The notes beneath the pieces are model-generated. The model was not told the origin of the DNA and did no database searches. It worked only from the letters and a program-made list of their open reading frames with translations. This document shows positions 35,970-44,224 of a stretch of DNA of 44,641 nt, piece by piece. Within the stretch, counting starts at the first letter, position 1. Each line of letters opens with the position of its first letter. The DNA lies in NCBI GenBank assembly GCA_030065615.1, contig JASJDR010000066.1:1-44641 (forward strand). The letters are read 5' to 3'. The translations under genes were made by a program, and so were the position numbers. Origin of the DNA: Xenococcus sp. MO_188.B8. GTDB lineage: Bacteria; Cyanobacteriota; Cyanobacteriia; Cyanobacteriales; Xenococcaceae.

Positions 35970-36833
35970 ATGACTAACAATATAATTGACGCTTTACTTC
36001 AAAAAACAGTTAAAATAAATTTAAAATATTTACGACATAAGTATGTTCTCTTTTCAAAAAAATTTCCTTTACTATATGATGTAAGTCGTAAGCTATCAAG
36101 ATTTATTGAACAAGACGAATTATATTTATTTCTTAAGTTTTTTGAACAGGAAAAGCAAACTTTAAACTTCCTTCAAATAGGTGCAAATGATGGAATGCGT
36201 AATGATCCATTAAGAGAATTTATTGTCTTTGGTTCTCGCTGGAAAGGATGCCTAGTAGAGCCTATTCCATCATTGTTCGCTCAGCTTCAGAAGAATTATT
36301 CTAGGATAGCTAACCAGAACAGAATTAAATTTGAAAATATAGCGATAAGTAATGATGAAAAAAATATTGACTTGTGGAAAATTAGCGAAAAATATGAAAA
36401 TTATTTTCCTGATTATGTTAAAGGAATGATATCTTTTGACAAAGCTTATTTTTCTGGCAATACATTAATTCCTAACTTTGAAGATAAATGGATAACAAAC
36501 GAAACAGTAGCTTGTAAATCCATAAATACTTTGCTGCAGAGTTTTAAAGAGCCGATTGATTTAATTTTATTGGATGTTGAAGGCATGGAGCTTGATATAC
36601 TTTCTAGTTTTTTATTTACACAAGAATTACCAACTTGCTTTATCTATGAGTCTTGTCATCACAGCAAAAGTGATAGCGAAAAACTTAAACTAATCTTTGC
36701 CTCAAATAAATATATAATCGGTGATTTTGGAACTGAATCTATTGCAATTTCTGAAGTTTTTTTTGAATCACTTTGTTCTAAATCGAGTGGTTCAAATCAT
36801 TTGGATAGAATTGTTGAGAAATTTCTAAGGTAG
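35970..36833 (+). CDS. FkbM-family methyltransferase 2
   Basis: A 287-residue SAM-dependent methyltransferase. The SAM loop reads LNFLQIGANDGMRNDPLREF (about residue 66), with the unusual IGANDGMRNDP form common in sugar-decorating FkbM proteins, followed by GCLVEPIPSLFAQL. The acidic strand is LILLDVEGMELDILSSF (about 195). It differs strongly from the FkbM protein near 27 kb, so the two probably methylate different positions. A long N-terminal helical region precedes the fold. AT-rich; no HIP1. Confidence 0.88.
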   Translation: MTNNIIDALLQKTVKINLKYLRHKYVLFSKKFPLLYDVSRKLSRFIEQDELYLFLKFFEQEKQTLNFLQIGANDGMRNDPLREFIVFGSRWKGCLVEPIPSLFAQLQKNYSRIANQNRIKFENIAISNDEKNIDLWKISEKYENYFPDYVKGMISFDKAYFSGNTLIPNFEDKWITNETVACKSINTLLQSFKEPIDLILLDVEGMELDILSSFLFTQELPTCFIYESCHHSKSDSEKLKLIFASNKYIIGDFGTESIAISEVFFESLCSKSSGSNHLDRIVEKFLR

Positions 36834-36908
36834 ATTTTATTATTATTTACTTTACTAATTTATTGATCTAGCGTAGAGAAATTAGAAGCTGCAAATTTGA
36901 CTTTTAGA

Positions 36909-38021
36909 ATGTTATTTCGAAAATCTCATCAATCTCATAATGTAATTCGAGTTAATTATTACTCAATTGTGCCATCTCCTTATCAAAGAGAATTATTTTA
37001 TGCCCTATCCCAATTACCTGAACTGGACATTAAAGTTTTTTATTTAGAAAAATCTGTCGCTGATTCTCCTTGGCCAGAAAAAGAATTACAGCAATACGAA
37101 AAAGTTTTAGCTGGGACTTTTATTAGATGGGGTTCTTCTCGCTTCCATCTTAACTGGCCTTTCCCTAGTTTAAACAATACCGATATTGTTGTTCTCAATG
37201 GCTATCAAAATACCGTTGCTCAATGGATTTTACAAACTCAAAGTGATACTATACCTTGTATTTTTTGGGGGGAAAAAATGATTGGCACGGCGAATGGCCT
37301 TAAAGGGAAACTTCAGCAAATTTTCGCCAATGGCCTCAATAAATGTACAGCGATCGCAGCAATTGGCACTAAAGCCCAAAAAGATTATCAACAAAGATTT
37401 CCTGATAAGACTATTTTTAATATTCCTTACTATTGTAATCTAGCTGAATTTAGCCAGAATCGACCAGAACGCCCGAGAACCCCCATTACCATCATTTTCT
37501 GTGGTCAGATGATTGCCCGAAAAGGAGTAGATTTACTGCTAAATGCTTTTAGTCGAATCATTGCCAATGGTTTGGAAGCAAAACTTTTATTAGTAGGCAG
37601 AGAAGCAGAATTACCTCAGATGATGAGCGATCTGCCGCCAAAGGTATGCGATCGCATTGCCTATGCTGGGTTTCAAGCCCCGGAAGCTTTACCAGAATTT
37701 TTTCGGCAAGCGGATATTTTTGTTTTGCCAAGCCGTTATGATGGTTGGGGTGTGGTAGTCAATCAAGCTCTGGGGGCGGGTTTGCCGATTATTTGTTCCG
37801 ATGCAGTAGGAGCTGCAACTGATTTAGTAGAACAGGCTAAAAATGGTTGGGTTTTTCCTGTGGATAACGTAGATGCTCTCTATAAAGCTCTGAAAAACTA
37901 CATACAAAATCCTACAGCAATCAAAGCCGCAAGTGATGCTGCCACTGCTAAATCAGCCTTGTGGTATCCCCAGGTAGGCGCGCAACGTTGGTTAGAAGTT
38001 TTTCGTAAGTTAAAATCATGA
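36909..38021 (+). CDS. GT4 glycosyltransferase
   Basis: A 370-residue GT-B enzyme. VNYYSIVPSPYQRELFYALS is the N-terminal motif of a GT4 group, and TIIFCGQMIARKGVDLLLNA opens the donor domain. The nucleotide element reads DGWGVVVNQALGAGLPIICS, with Gln in place of the second Glu. The C-terminal WYPQVGAQRWLEVFRKL is normal. The ATG at 36909 is used; a TTG four codons upstream is in frame. Its stop overlaps the next ATG by four bases (ATGA), so the two are translationally coupled. Two HIP1 sites set it apart from the AT-rich genes before it. Confidence 0.88.
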   Translation: MLFRKSHQSHNVIRVNYYSIVPSPYQRELFYALSQLPELDIKVFYLEKSVADSPWPEKELQQYEKVLAGTFIRWGSSRFHLNWPFPSLNNTDIVVLNGYQNTVAQWILQTQSDTIPCIFWGEKMIGTANGLKGKLQQIFANGLNKCTAIAAIGTKAQKDYQQRFPDKTIFNIPYYCNLAEFSQNRPERPRTPITIIFCGQMIARKGVDLLLNAFSRIIANGLEAKLLLVGREAELPQMMSDLPPKVCDRIAYAGFQAPEALPEFFRQADIFVLPSRYDGWGVVVNQALGAGLPIICSDAVGAATDLVEQAKNGWVFPVDNVDALYKALKNYIQNPTAIKAASDAATAKSALWYPQVGAQRWLEVFRKLKS

Positions 38022-39229
38022 AGGTATTATTTCTGGCATCCTATTTTCCCAAACCGGATAATCCAGTGATGGGGACTTGGGCTCTCAGTCAGGCTCAAGC
38101 TTTAGTTAAACAAGGAATTGATTTACAGGTAATCTCTTTAACTTCATGGGTGCCTAAAGCGATCGCATTTTCTGCGGGAGCCAAAGCCTATGCCCATTGC
38201 CCCGACCAATACATTTGGCCGGGAAAGGTTAAAGTTAAATATCCACGCTGGCTTTATTATCCCGTCTCGCCTCTAAAACAAAAAGCCTATGTTAATCCCG
38301 AACCCTATCTCAAATTGGCTTTTTGGTCTGCCAAAAATACGCTCATTAGAGAAATTAAAACATTTCAACCCGATATTATTTTTTGTCACCACAGCTTACC
38401 CAATGGTTGGTTAGTAACCAAGCTTCCTGAAAAATACCGAAGACCACTCTTTATTCTCGAACACGATTACGACGAAATTGCTGATTGTCACTCTTTGCCA
38501 AAACGTCACTCTGCTTTTGCTCAAGTTGCTCACCAGGCAACAGGTTTAATGGCTGTTTCCCAAAGAATGGCAGCCGACATGCGATCGCTTTTTCCCGAAG
38601 CCACAATTTTTACCCATCACAACGGCGTAGAACTAATATCGCCTGAAGTAGAAAACACCCCTCGACCTCCTGAAATTGCCAACAAAACTATCATCTTTGC
38701 TTGTGCCCTATTTGCCGAACGAAAAGGAATTCCTTTACTCATCGCAGCCTTTGCCAAAATTGCCAATCAATATCCCAAGGTTATCCTCAGAATTATCGGC
38801 GCTGGTCCCGAAGCAGAAAAAGTTCAAGCAACAGTTGCTCAACTAAATCTCAATAATCAAGTGCAACTTCTAGGGAAACAAAATCATCATCGTGTTCTCC
38901 AAGAAATGGTCTGGGCAGATTGTTTTGCCTTGGTCGGTTGGGATGATCCCTTTCCTACTGTTTACCTAGAAGCAATGGCTGCTGGTAAACCGATTATTTG
39001 TTGTAATGACGGCGGAATTAATGATGTCATCCAAGATGAAGTTCATGGTTTAACCGTACCTCCAAAAGATTTAGCAGCAACTGCCACCGCATTAAAAGAG
39101 ATACTTAATAACTCAGAAAAACGCCATAAAATGGGAGATAATGCCCGAAATTTGATTAAAAAATCTTTAACTTGGGACGCAAAAACTAAAGAGCTTATTG
39201 CTATATTTATGACTTTACTTAAAAAATAA
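38018..39229 (+). CDS. GT4 glycosyltransferase
   Basis: A 403-residue GT-B enzyme. MKVLFLASYFPKPDNPVMGT and GLMAVSQRMAADMRSLFPEA are acceptor-domain features, and TIIFACALFAERKGIPLLIA opens the donor domain. The DX7E element is DPFPTVYLE (about residue 310), followed by AMAAGKPIICCNDGGINDVI. Four-base overlap with the preceding GT4 suggests they act one after the other. Four bases separate its stop from the next methyltransferase start. Confidence 0.9.
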   Translation: MKVLFLASYFPKPDNPVMGTWALSQAQALVKQGIDLQVISLTSWVPKAIAFSAGAKAYAHCPDQYIWPGKVKVKYPRWLYYPVSPLKQKAYVNPEPYLKLAFWSAKNTLIREIKTFQPDIIFCHHSLPNGWLVTKLPEKYRRPLFILEHDYDEIADCHSLPKRHSAFAQVAHQATGLMAVSQRMAADMRSLFPEATIFTHHNGVELISPEVENTPRPPEIANKTIIFACALFAERKGIPLLIAAFAKIANQYPKVILRIIGAGPEAEKVQATVAQLNLNNQVQLLGKQNHHRVLQEMVWADCFALVGWDDPFPTVYLEAMAAGKPIICCNDGGINDVIQDEVHGLTVPPKDLAATATALKEILNNSEKRHKMGDNARNLIKKSLTWDAKTKELIAIFMTLLKK

Positions 39230-39233
39230 AAAT

Positions 39234-39944
39234 ATGCCTAAAAATCAAACTATTAAAGCTAATCAATATTACGCAAAAACTGCTAATTGGTATGATGAAG
39301 CTCAACTTCATGAGAACGACGAACATTACAATGCTCTAATGTTTCTTAGAGGTGTAATTGCAGAGAAAAATTACCAATCAATTCTGGATATTGGCTGTGG
39401 AACAGGGCATGCTCTAATATACTTAAAAGAAGCTTTTCCTAGTCTTCAAACTGTTGGGTTAGAACCCGTCAAAGAACTTGGAGAAATAGCAATTAGTAAA
39501 GATTTAAATCCAGAACAAATAATTATTGGATCGGGGCAATTCTTACCTTTTGAAGAAAATAGTTTTGATTGTGTTACTGCATTTGGAGTTTTGCATCATA
39601 TTGAACAACCAAAAAAAGTTATCTCTGAGATGTTTAGAGTAGCAAAAAGAGGTGTTTTTATTTCTGACCACAATATCTATGGCATGGGTTCTAAATTAAC
39701 TAAATCTACAAAAATAATAATTAGAAAAATCTTTGGTTTTGAAGTATTAAAATACATTATGACTCAAGGTTTAGGATATCATGACACGGATTACGATGGA
39801 ATTTTTTATCCTTTTTCTATATTTGAATATTTGTCGATATTTAATCAAAAATCCCATAAAAAATTTCTATTTTCAACTAAAGGAAATCCCGATTATTTAT
39901 ATTCAGAAGCCTCTCATATAGCAGTTTTATCAGATCTTGACTAG
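39234..39944 (+). CDS. Class I SAM methyltransferase (Methyltransf_11)
   Basis: A 236-residue cytoplasmic methyltransferase. Motif I is ILDIGCGTGHALIYL (about residue 46), the SAM-ribose acid is in VGLEPVKELGE, and motif post I/III reads FDCVTAFGVLHHIEQPKKVI (about 112-131), followed by ISDHNIYGMGSKL. It is a UbiE/Methyltransf_11-like fold, different from the two FkbM enzymes. It may methylate a sugar or the chain end that the exporter ATPase recognises. Located four bases after the preceding GT4 stop. Confidence 0.88.
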   Translation: MPKNQTIKANQYYAKTANWYDEAQLHENDEHYNALMFLRGVIAEKNYQSILDIGCGTGHALIYLKEAFPSLQTVGLEPVKELGEIAISKDLNPEQIIIGSGQFLPFEENSFDCVTAFGVLHHIEQPKKVISEMFRVAKRGVFISDHNIYGMGSKLTKSTKIIIRKIFGFEVLKYIMTQGLGYHDTDYDGIFYPFSIFEYLSIFNQKSHKKFLFSTKGNPDYLYSEASHIAVLSDLD

Positions 39945-40012
39945 CAATTATGGTCCCCGATCTAGCAAAAGTACAATAAAACTAGATATTTGAGAATTTA
40001 GCAATTAATTTA

Positions 40013-41392
40013 ATGAAATATCATGCACCTACTCCATCAGGATCAGGAACAGCTTGTTTATTAGCAGGAATTGCGATCGCCTATTTTCTTTATCCTCAAC
40101 AAGCAGAAGTAGGAATTTCCAGCATGGCTGAGGCTGCGGCAATTCCTGTTGGGATCGGGATCTTAGTTGGGATACTCTTCGATCTACGTCAGGGTTTACG
40201 CAATCTCTTTAGAACAGATTTACTTTGTCTAGTGGGCATTTATGCTTTGACCTTAGCAGAATTTTTATTTCCCCAAGAAGGTTTTAATACTTGGGATATT
40301 ACCACTGAAGAAGTTGCTCTTAGTCTCAACATCATTCTTTTAGGGATAGCTACCTTTACAATTGGTCGACATTTAGTAAAACCCGTTTCAATGAAGTCAA
40401 AATGGTTAACTCTAAGTGACCTTTCAAGTAATGCTATGTTTCAAATTATTATTATTGGAGGTTTTTTGGGTTTTCTGTATATGCTGTTATCAGTCAATTT
40501 CAACATTTTTAAAATGATTGATGCCATGATGGGCGCTCGTTTTACTCAGCCTTGGGGTAGAGGAAGCTTAGGAGGATGGAACAGTCTGTTAACAGAACTA
40601 TCTTTAATGATGTATATTGTCCCTCCTCTTTGTGGTGTTATCTTAAATCGACGCCATAAATTTAGTTTCTTTCAGTTACTCCTAATCTTCTCGATCTTTT
40701 CTTTAGTCCTATTTCATTCCTTTGCCAGTGGTACTCGAAACGTTTTTATTTCCCATATATCAACTTTTTTAATGGGGTACTTGATAACATTGCCCAGGAA
40801 TACAATTCCTAATACGATCATACCTATTATATTAGCAGTTTTGATTGCTGGCTACGGCTCACACCATATGTTAGCGTTTAGAACGATTGGGCTACGCAAT
40901 TACGTTGAAAATAAAGTTTATGCGATTGAAAAAGCTCAAGAGACTTTGGCTGTTGACTACAATTTAGGTTCTATTGCAACAGTCGCTAGTAATATGCCTA
41001 AAAATTATAATTTTCTGGGATTAGAAATTTTAACTTGGTCAATTGTCAAACCTCTTCCTAGGGCATTATGGCCTGGTAAACCAGAAGGATTAAGTGTCTC
41101 AATTGAAGAAATTGCTGGAGCTAAAGGTTTTACTTTAGCTGTGACTTACCTTGGCGAAGCTTATATGATGGCAGGTATGTTTGGAGTCGCTGCCATATCT
41201 CTTTTCTTCGGTGCACTAGCTGCTTGGTGGAATCGTATGGCGATCAGTCCACAATCAGACTATGGCTTGGTGGTCTATGCCTTAGGGTTCTTTGCTGCTG
41301 GAATAACAATGCGAAGTATGATATGGCTGACAACGGCTATCCTACCGATTATTGCAATGATTTTTGTGCAAAAGATGGGCTTGATTCGTTAA
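40013..41392 (+). CDS. Wzy-like O-antigen/EPS polymerase
   Basis: A 459-residue polytopic membrane protein with about eleven or twelve hydrophobic segments and a large loop between residues 300 and 370 (LAFRTIGLRNYVENKVYAIE, RALWPGKPEGLSVSIEEIAG). It resembles O-antigen polymerase/Wzy-like proteins of exopolysaccharide loci, which join lipid-linked repeat units in the periplasm; such proteins are weakly conserved, so function is by topology and context. The long hydrophilic loop with Arg, Pro and Glu is the usual catalytic region. It is the last gene of the co-directional run. Finding it beside an ABC exporter is unusual. Confidence 0.72.
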   Translation: MKYHAPTPSGSGTACLLAGIAIAYFLYPQQAEVGISSMAEAAAIPVGIGILVGILFDLRQGLRNLFRTDLLCLVGIYALTLAEFLFPQEGFNTWDITTEEVALSLNIILLGIATFTIGRHLVKPVSMKSKWLTLSDLSSNAMFQIIIIGGFLGFLYMLLSVNFNIFKMIDAMMGARFTQPWGRGSLGGWNSLLTELSLMMYIVPPLCGVILNRRHKFSFFQLLLIFSIFSLVLFHSFASGTRNVFISHISTFLMGYLITLPRNTIPNTIIPIILAVLIAGYGSHHMLAFRTIGLRNYVENKVYAIEKAQETLAVDYNLGSIATVASNMPKNYNFLGLEILTWSIVKPLPRALWPGKPEGLSVSIEEIAGAKGFTLAVTYLGEAYMMAGMFGVAAISLFFGALAAWWNRMAISPQSDYGLVVYALGFFAAGITMRSMIWLTTAILPIIAMIFVQKMGLIR

Positions 41393-41464
41393 GTGACGAT
41401 CAAAGAATCTCAAACATAACAATAGCTCTCCTAGACTGAGGTGAAGTAAATAGCGATCGCATCG

Positions 41465-41637
41465 TATCGAATTCACGCGATCGTTAATGGGACTCGTCGT
41501 GTTACTGCCGATATAGATTTGAGATTATGTCGTTTTTTTCGTTTATCTGAAGGATATTTTCTCCGACAATGGAAGCCAAGCGAAAACTGGGCGCAAGATT
41601 AATGGACATTCAACCCTATACCCCTGAAAAAGTCTAG
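41465..41637 (+). pseudogene. HigA-type antitoxin relic
   Basis: A fragment reads RIHAIVNGTRRVTADIDLRL and CRFFRLSEGYFLRQ, the DNA-binding part of HigA/VapI antitoxins (usual wording: INEIVHGKRSISADTALRLSRYFGTS). After a frame change it ends RKLGARLMDIQPYTPEKV and a stop. The first 25 or so residues of the protein, with the start, are lacking, as is the HigB toxin. No function is likely. Confidence 0.7.
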
Positions 41638-41699
41638 GAGGAAAGGATCACTATCAATTAAAAGGTAATCAGCAATTCTCATTTTGGAAAAAATAGGGA

Positions 41700-41730
41700 T
41701 TTAGTTCTCTATGTTTGCAAGAGAACTAAA
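41700..41730. other. Perfect 11-base stem-loop before a transposase relic
   Basis: tttagttctct (41700-41710) pairs perfectly with agagaactaaa (41720-41730) across a nine-base loop. It sits about 90 bases before the transposase relic start, with no T run after it on either strand. It may be part of the insertion sequence end or a structure that limits read-in translation. Confidence 0.6.
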
Positions 41731-41821
41731 CTAAATTAGGAATAATTTTTGGTTAAATTGTGAAATTATAGATGTGGAGCGTGGAGAAAATCCTCATTTT
41801 TCAGTCTGGACTCTATACTAC

Positions 41822-42665
41822 ATGAAGAAAAAAGCTGTTACCATCGAAGCATCACAGTTAATCGGATTTTTAGACCAAGAATTAAAGGAATTACCAGATA
41901 AAAGAAAGGGGGATAATAAGAAATATACGGTGAAAGATGCATTGAAAGCAGGTTTTTCTGTATTTTTTACTCAATCGCCTTCTTTTTTACAACATCAACG
42001 TTTGATGAAGCCAAAAAAAGGTAAAGATAATGCTCAAAGTTTATTTGGATTAGAAGAAATACCTTGTGATAACCAAATTAGAAATTTATTAGATCCGATT
42101 CCCGCTAGAACAGTATTTGGTGCATTTAAAACCACTTATAAATGGGTAGAAACTAATGGAGTAATAGAACAGTTATAGATATGTAAATAATCTTCCAATG
42201 CGAGAAAATGAACCAAGTTTAATGGTGAACTGGTATGAAGTAGAAATATTTGATGCAGCTAAAAATAAAGTAATTTATAAGAATAGTTTTATCACCAATC
42301 ATGAGTTAAGTGAGTCGAATATCTTCAAAATGATTGTCAGTGGAAGAACCCGCTGGAAAGTCGAAAATGAAAGCAATAATATTCTGAAAAATCAAGGATA
42401 TAACTTAGAACATAATTTTGGTCATGGACAAGAGAATTTATCTGAAATCTTATTATCTTTAAATCTTCTAGCTTTTTTATTTCATAATGTCTTAGATTTA
42501 GTCAATAGTATGTATCAAAAAGTCCGAGAAAGCTTAGTCACAAGAAAGAGATTCAAAACATGATATTCGGGCTTTGTTGAACTATGTATGGTTTCAGAGT
42601 TGGAATAATTTATTTATATTTATCTTAACAGAAGGCGAATCAAGAGAGCTAGTTAATACAAGTTA
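41822..42665 (+). pseudogene. IS transposase with central deletion and frameshift
   Basis: The first part (to 42178) is a transposase N-terminus with YTVKDALKAGFSVFFTQSPS, NAQSLFGLEEIPCDNQIRN and LLDPIPA. The second part (42198-42563) is the C-terminus with VSGRTRWKVENESNNILKN, YNLEHNFGHG and LNLLAFLFHNVL, including the final DDE-type Glu. The central region with the first catalytic Asp residues is gone at about 42178-42198. A one-base shift near 42560 leads into the natural tail DIRALLNYVWFQSWNNLF, ending at 42665. Family assignment is uncertain (ISNCY or IS1634-like). Inactive. Confidence 0.8.
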
Positions 42666-43038
42666 AAGCCCGCAGGAAAAAAAGTTAAAAATAACTAGAA
42701 AAATTCCGCATTAATCTCAAAAAATCCCCCTAATTTTCATGAATCAGAATAATTGGGATGGTTTTTCTTGCTCGTTTTCTTGAAGCCTTTATGTAAGACA
42801 AAAACTCAAGAGCTTAAATGAGAAATAAACCATCAAAATTCAATCTGATTACGAGAGAATCGGGTTTATATAGAACTCAAATTCCCAAGATAGTGATAAT
42901 CATTCTCACAATGAGAATTGCTGCCGTATTGATGGGTGCGAAACAGTTAGGTTCAATTAAAGGTGCACAGAAGAGGTTAGGGCAGTGAACAGTTATTCTT
43001 ATACCGAATTAAACAATGTTCACGACAGATCATGGTGA
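42666..43038. other. Intergenic, decayed DNA
   Basis: AT-rich DNA with no recognisable gene. A 25-codon open frame (MRIAAVLMGAKQLGSIKG..., 42911-42988) begins inside a Fur-box-like palindrome and may be the start of a lost gene, but it is too short to call. The IS right end probably lies in the first 60 bases. Confidence 0.4.
42893..42918. promoter_or_regulatory. Fur-box-like palindrome
   Basis: The sequence gtgataatcattctcacaat continues as gagaat, giving the perfect inverted pair attctca / tgagaat around three bases and, with the gataatcattctc half, close to the Fur consensus (gataatgataatcattatc). It stands apart from any intact downstream gene on the plus strand. An iron-regulated promoter may have been left behind by deletion of its gene. 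By-eye match only. Confidence 0.4.
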
Positions 43039-43064
43039 TAGGAGCGATTGACCAATCGCCCCTA
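43039..43064. repeat. Short palindromic repeat unit
   Basis: taggagcgatt, four bases, then aatcgccccta: an 11-base stem with one mismatch. The form gtaggggcgattggtcaatcgcccctac is a frequent palindromic repeat in cyanobacterial genomes. On the minus strand it lies 69 bases after the RTX gene stop, so it might also serve as a weak 3' structure, though no T run follows. Confidence 0.55.
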
Positions 43065-43132
43065 CAGAATCAATTGTTGTATTCTTATTTTAAATTGGTA
43101 TTAAAAAGGAAAGTTACAAGTATTCTTCCGAT

Positions 43133-43852
43133 TTACTCTGACATGGTGATGAAAGTTAAGTCACTACTAGTGTTAAAAGCTAAATCGGATAATCCTACTC
43201 CTTCTATAACAGCATATAGTTGAGATAAACTGTTGTCGTAGATTCCTACCCCATCTATACCATTACCAAGGCTGATATTATCAAGTTCATATTCCCCATT
43301 GCCATAAAGTTGGATCTGATTACTAGTACTTTCTGCAAAATCCGAGATCTGCGCGTATCTACCCTCTTCTCCATAATAATTACGATTTGTATCTCCAAGA
43401 ACGAATGTATTTGCTCCGGAACCACCAGTTAGTATATCTATCTCATTAGAGTTGAATTCAGTTGCTTGAGGATTATAGCCAATTAAGGTATCATCTCCGT
43501 CGCCACCAAGGAGCTCATCATCACCAGAACCACCTACTAGGAGATCATCTCCTATGCCGCCTACTAGGAGATCATCACCAGAACCACCAAAGAGCTCATC
43601 ATCTCCTTCGTCACCAAAGAGCTCATCATCACCAGAACCACCTTTTAAGAGATCATCTCCTATGCCACCAAAGAGTATATCATCACCAGAACCACCTAAT
43701 AAACTATCATCCCCCTTGTCACCAAAGAGCTCATCATCACCAGAGCCACCTTTTAAAAGATCATCACCATCCCGTCCTTTTATAATATTGTCTTTAGAGT
43801 TACCTTTAAGAAAGTCATTCTTGTTAGTTCCTTGTATATTCTTAGAGCCCAT
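43133..43852 (-). CDS. RTX-type calcium-binding repeat protein
   Basis: A 239-residue acidic protein. Residues about 15-130 consist of some twelve nonapeptide repeats of the GGxGxDxLx type (GGSGDDELFGD, GGIGDDLLVGG), which form a calcium-bound parallel beta roll. Residues 135-239 form a C-terminal cap with GGSGANTFVLGD and YAQISDFAESTSNQIQLYG, common in cyanobacterial RTX proteins. There is no N-terminal signal peptide; export by a type I system through a C-terminal signal is usual. It has no enzymatic domain, so it is probably a small secreted or surface calcium-binding protein. Start is the ATG at 43852. Faces the relic region and the gene cluster. Confidence 0.88.
   Translation of the reverse strand: MGSKNIQGTNKNDFLKGNSKDNIIKGRDGDDLLKGGSGDDELFGDKGDDSLLGGSGDDILFGGIGDDLLKGGSGDDELFGDEGDDELFGGSGDDLLVGGIGDDLLVGGSGDDELLGGDGDDTLIGYNPQATEFNSNEIDILTGGSGANTFVLGDTNRNYYGEEGRYAQISDFAESTSNQIQLYGNGEYELDNISLGNGIDGVGIYDNSLSQLYAVIEGVGLSDLAFNTSSDLTFITMSE
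43500..43770. repeat. Tandem 27-base coding repeats of the RTX gene
   Basis: The DNA repeats with a 27-base period (aagagctcatcatcaccaga and variants), encoding nine-residue RTX units. Near-identity between several units suggests recent expansion or unequal exchange. It is coding DNA, not a CRISPR array. Confidence 0.8.
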
Positions 43853-44224
43853 AATTACTGTAGTTTCTTGTTGATTTAGGTTGATTAAAAACCCCTGAAA
43901 ATTTTGAATGATTCCAGGTTTTGTTCAGTCAAGATAACGATGATTAAGACAGCTCTAGTAACAATAGTGCGATTCTATTTCATATTTATTTGACTAACTA
44001 TATAAATGTCGGCTTATTATTTTTTATGCAGAGTTTCGTAGATCTCTTATGTGAATATAATCTCACTCACCAGTAATTACGAGCGATAGACTGAGGAAAT
44101 AGCCCGACAATTCATCTGGGCGATTCTAGCTTGACGGAAACCAAGTTGAACAAGCAGTGAGCTAAATAACTGACGATCGCCCTTCATCATCCCAAACTGG
44201 TAATAACCTCACTTGTTACCGCTT
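43853..44224. other. Intergenic between divergent genes
   Basis: This 372-base stretch separates the divergent RTX and DUF457 genes and should contain both promoters. No clear promoter elements, RNA gene or repeat could be assigned. A weak inverted pair (ggtaa / ttacc) lies at about 44200-44220, just before the DUF457 start. Confidence 0.4.

Noticed and set aside
42911-42988. Small open frame starting in the Fur-like palindrome
   Set aside because: Only 25 codons and no family match by eye; kept as part of a finding but not called a gene.
43500-43770. Regularly spaced repeats that could suggest a CRISPR array
   Set aside because: The period is exactly 27 bases with no unique spacers and it encodes nonapeptide repeats in frame.
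43462-43874. Plus-strand open frames rich in His, Pro and Ser opposite the RTX gene
   Set aside because: They are mirror readings of the 27-base RTX coding repeats; composition is extreme and the minus-strand frame has clear RTX motifs.
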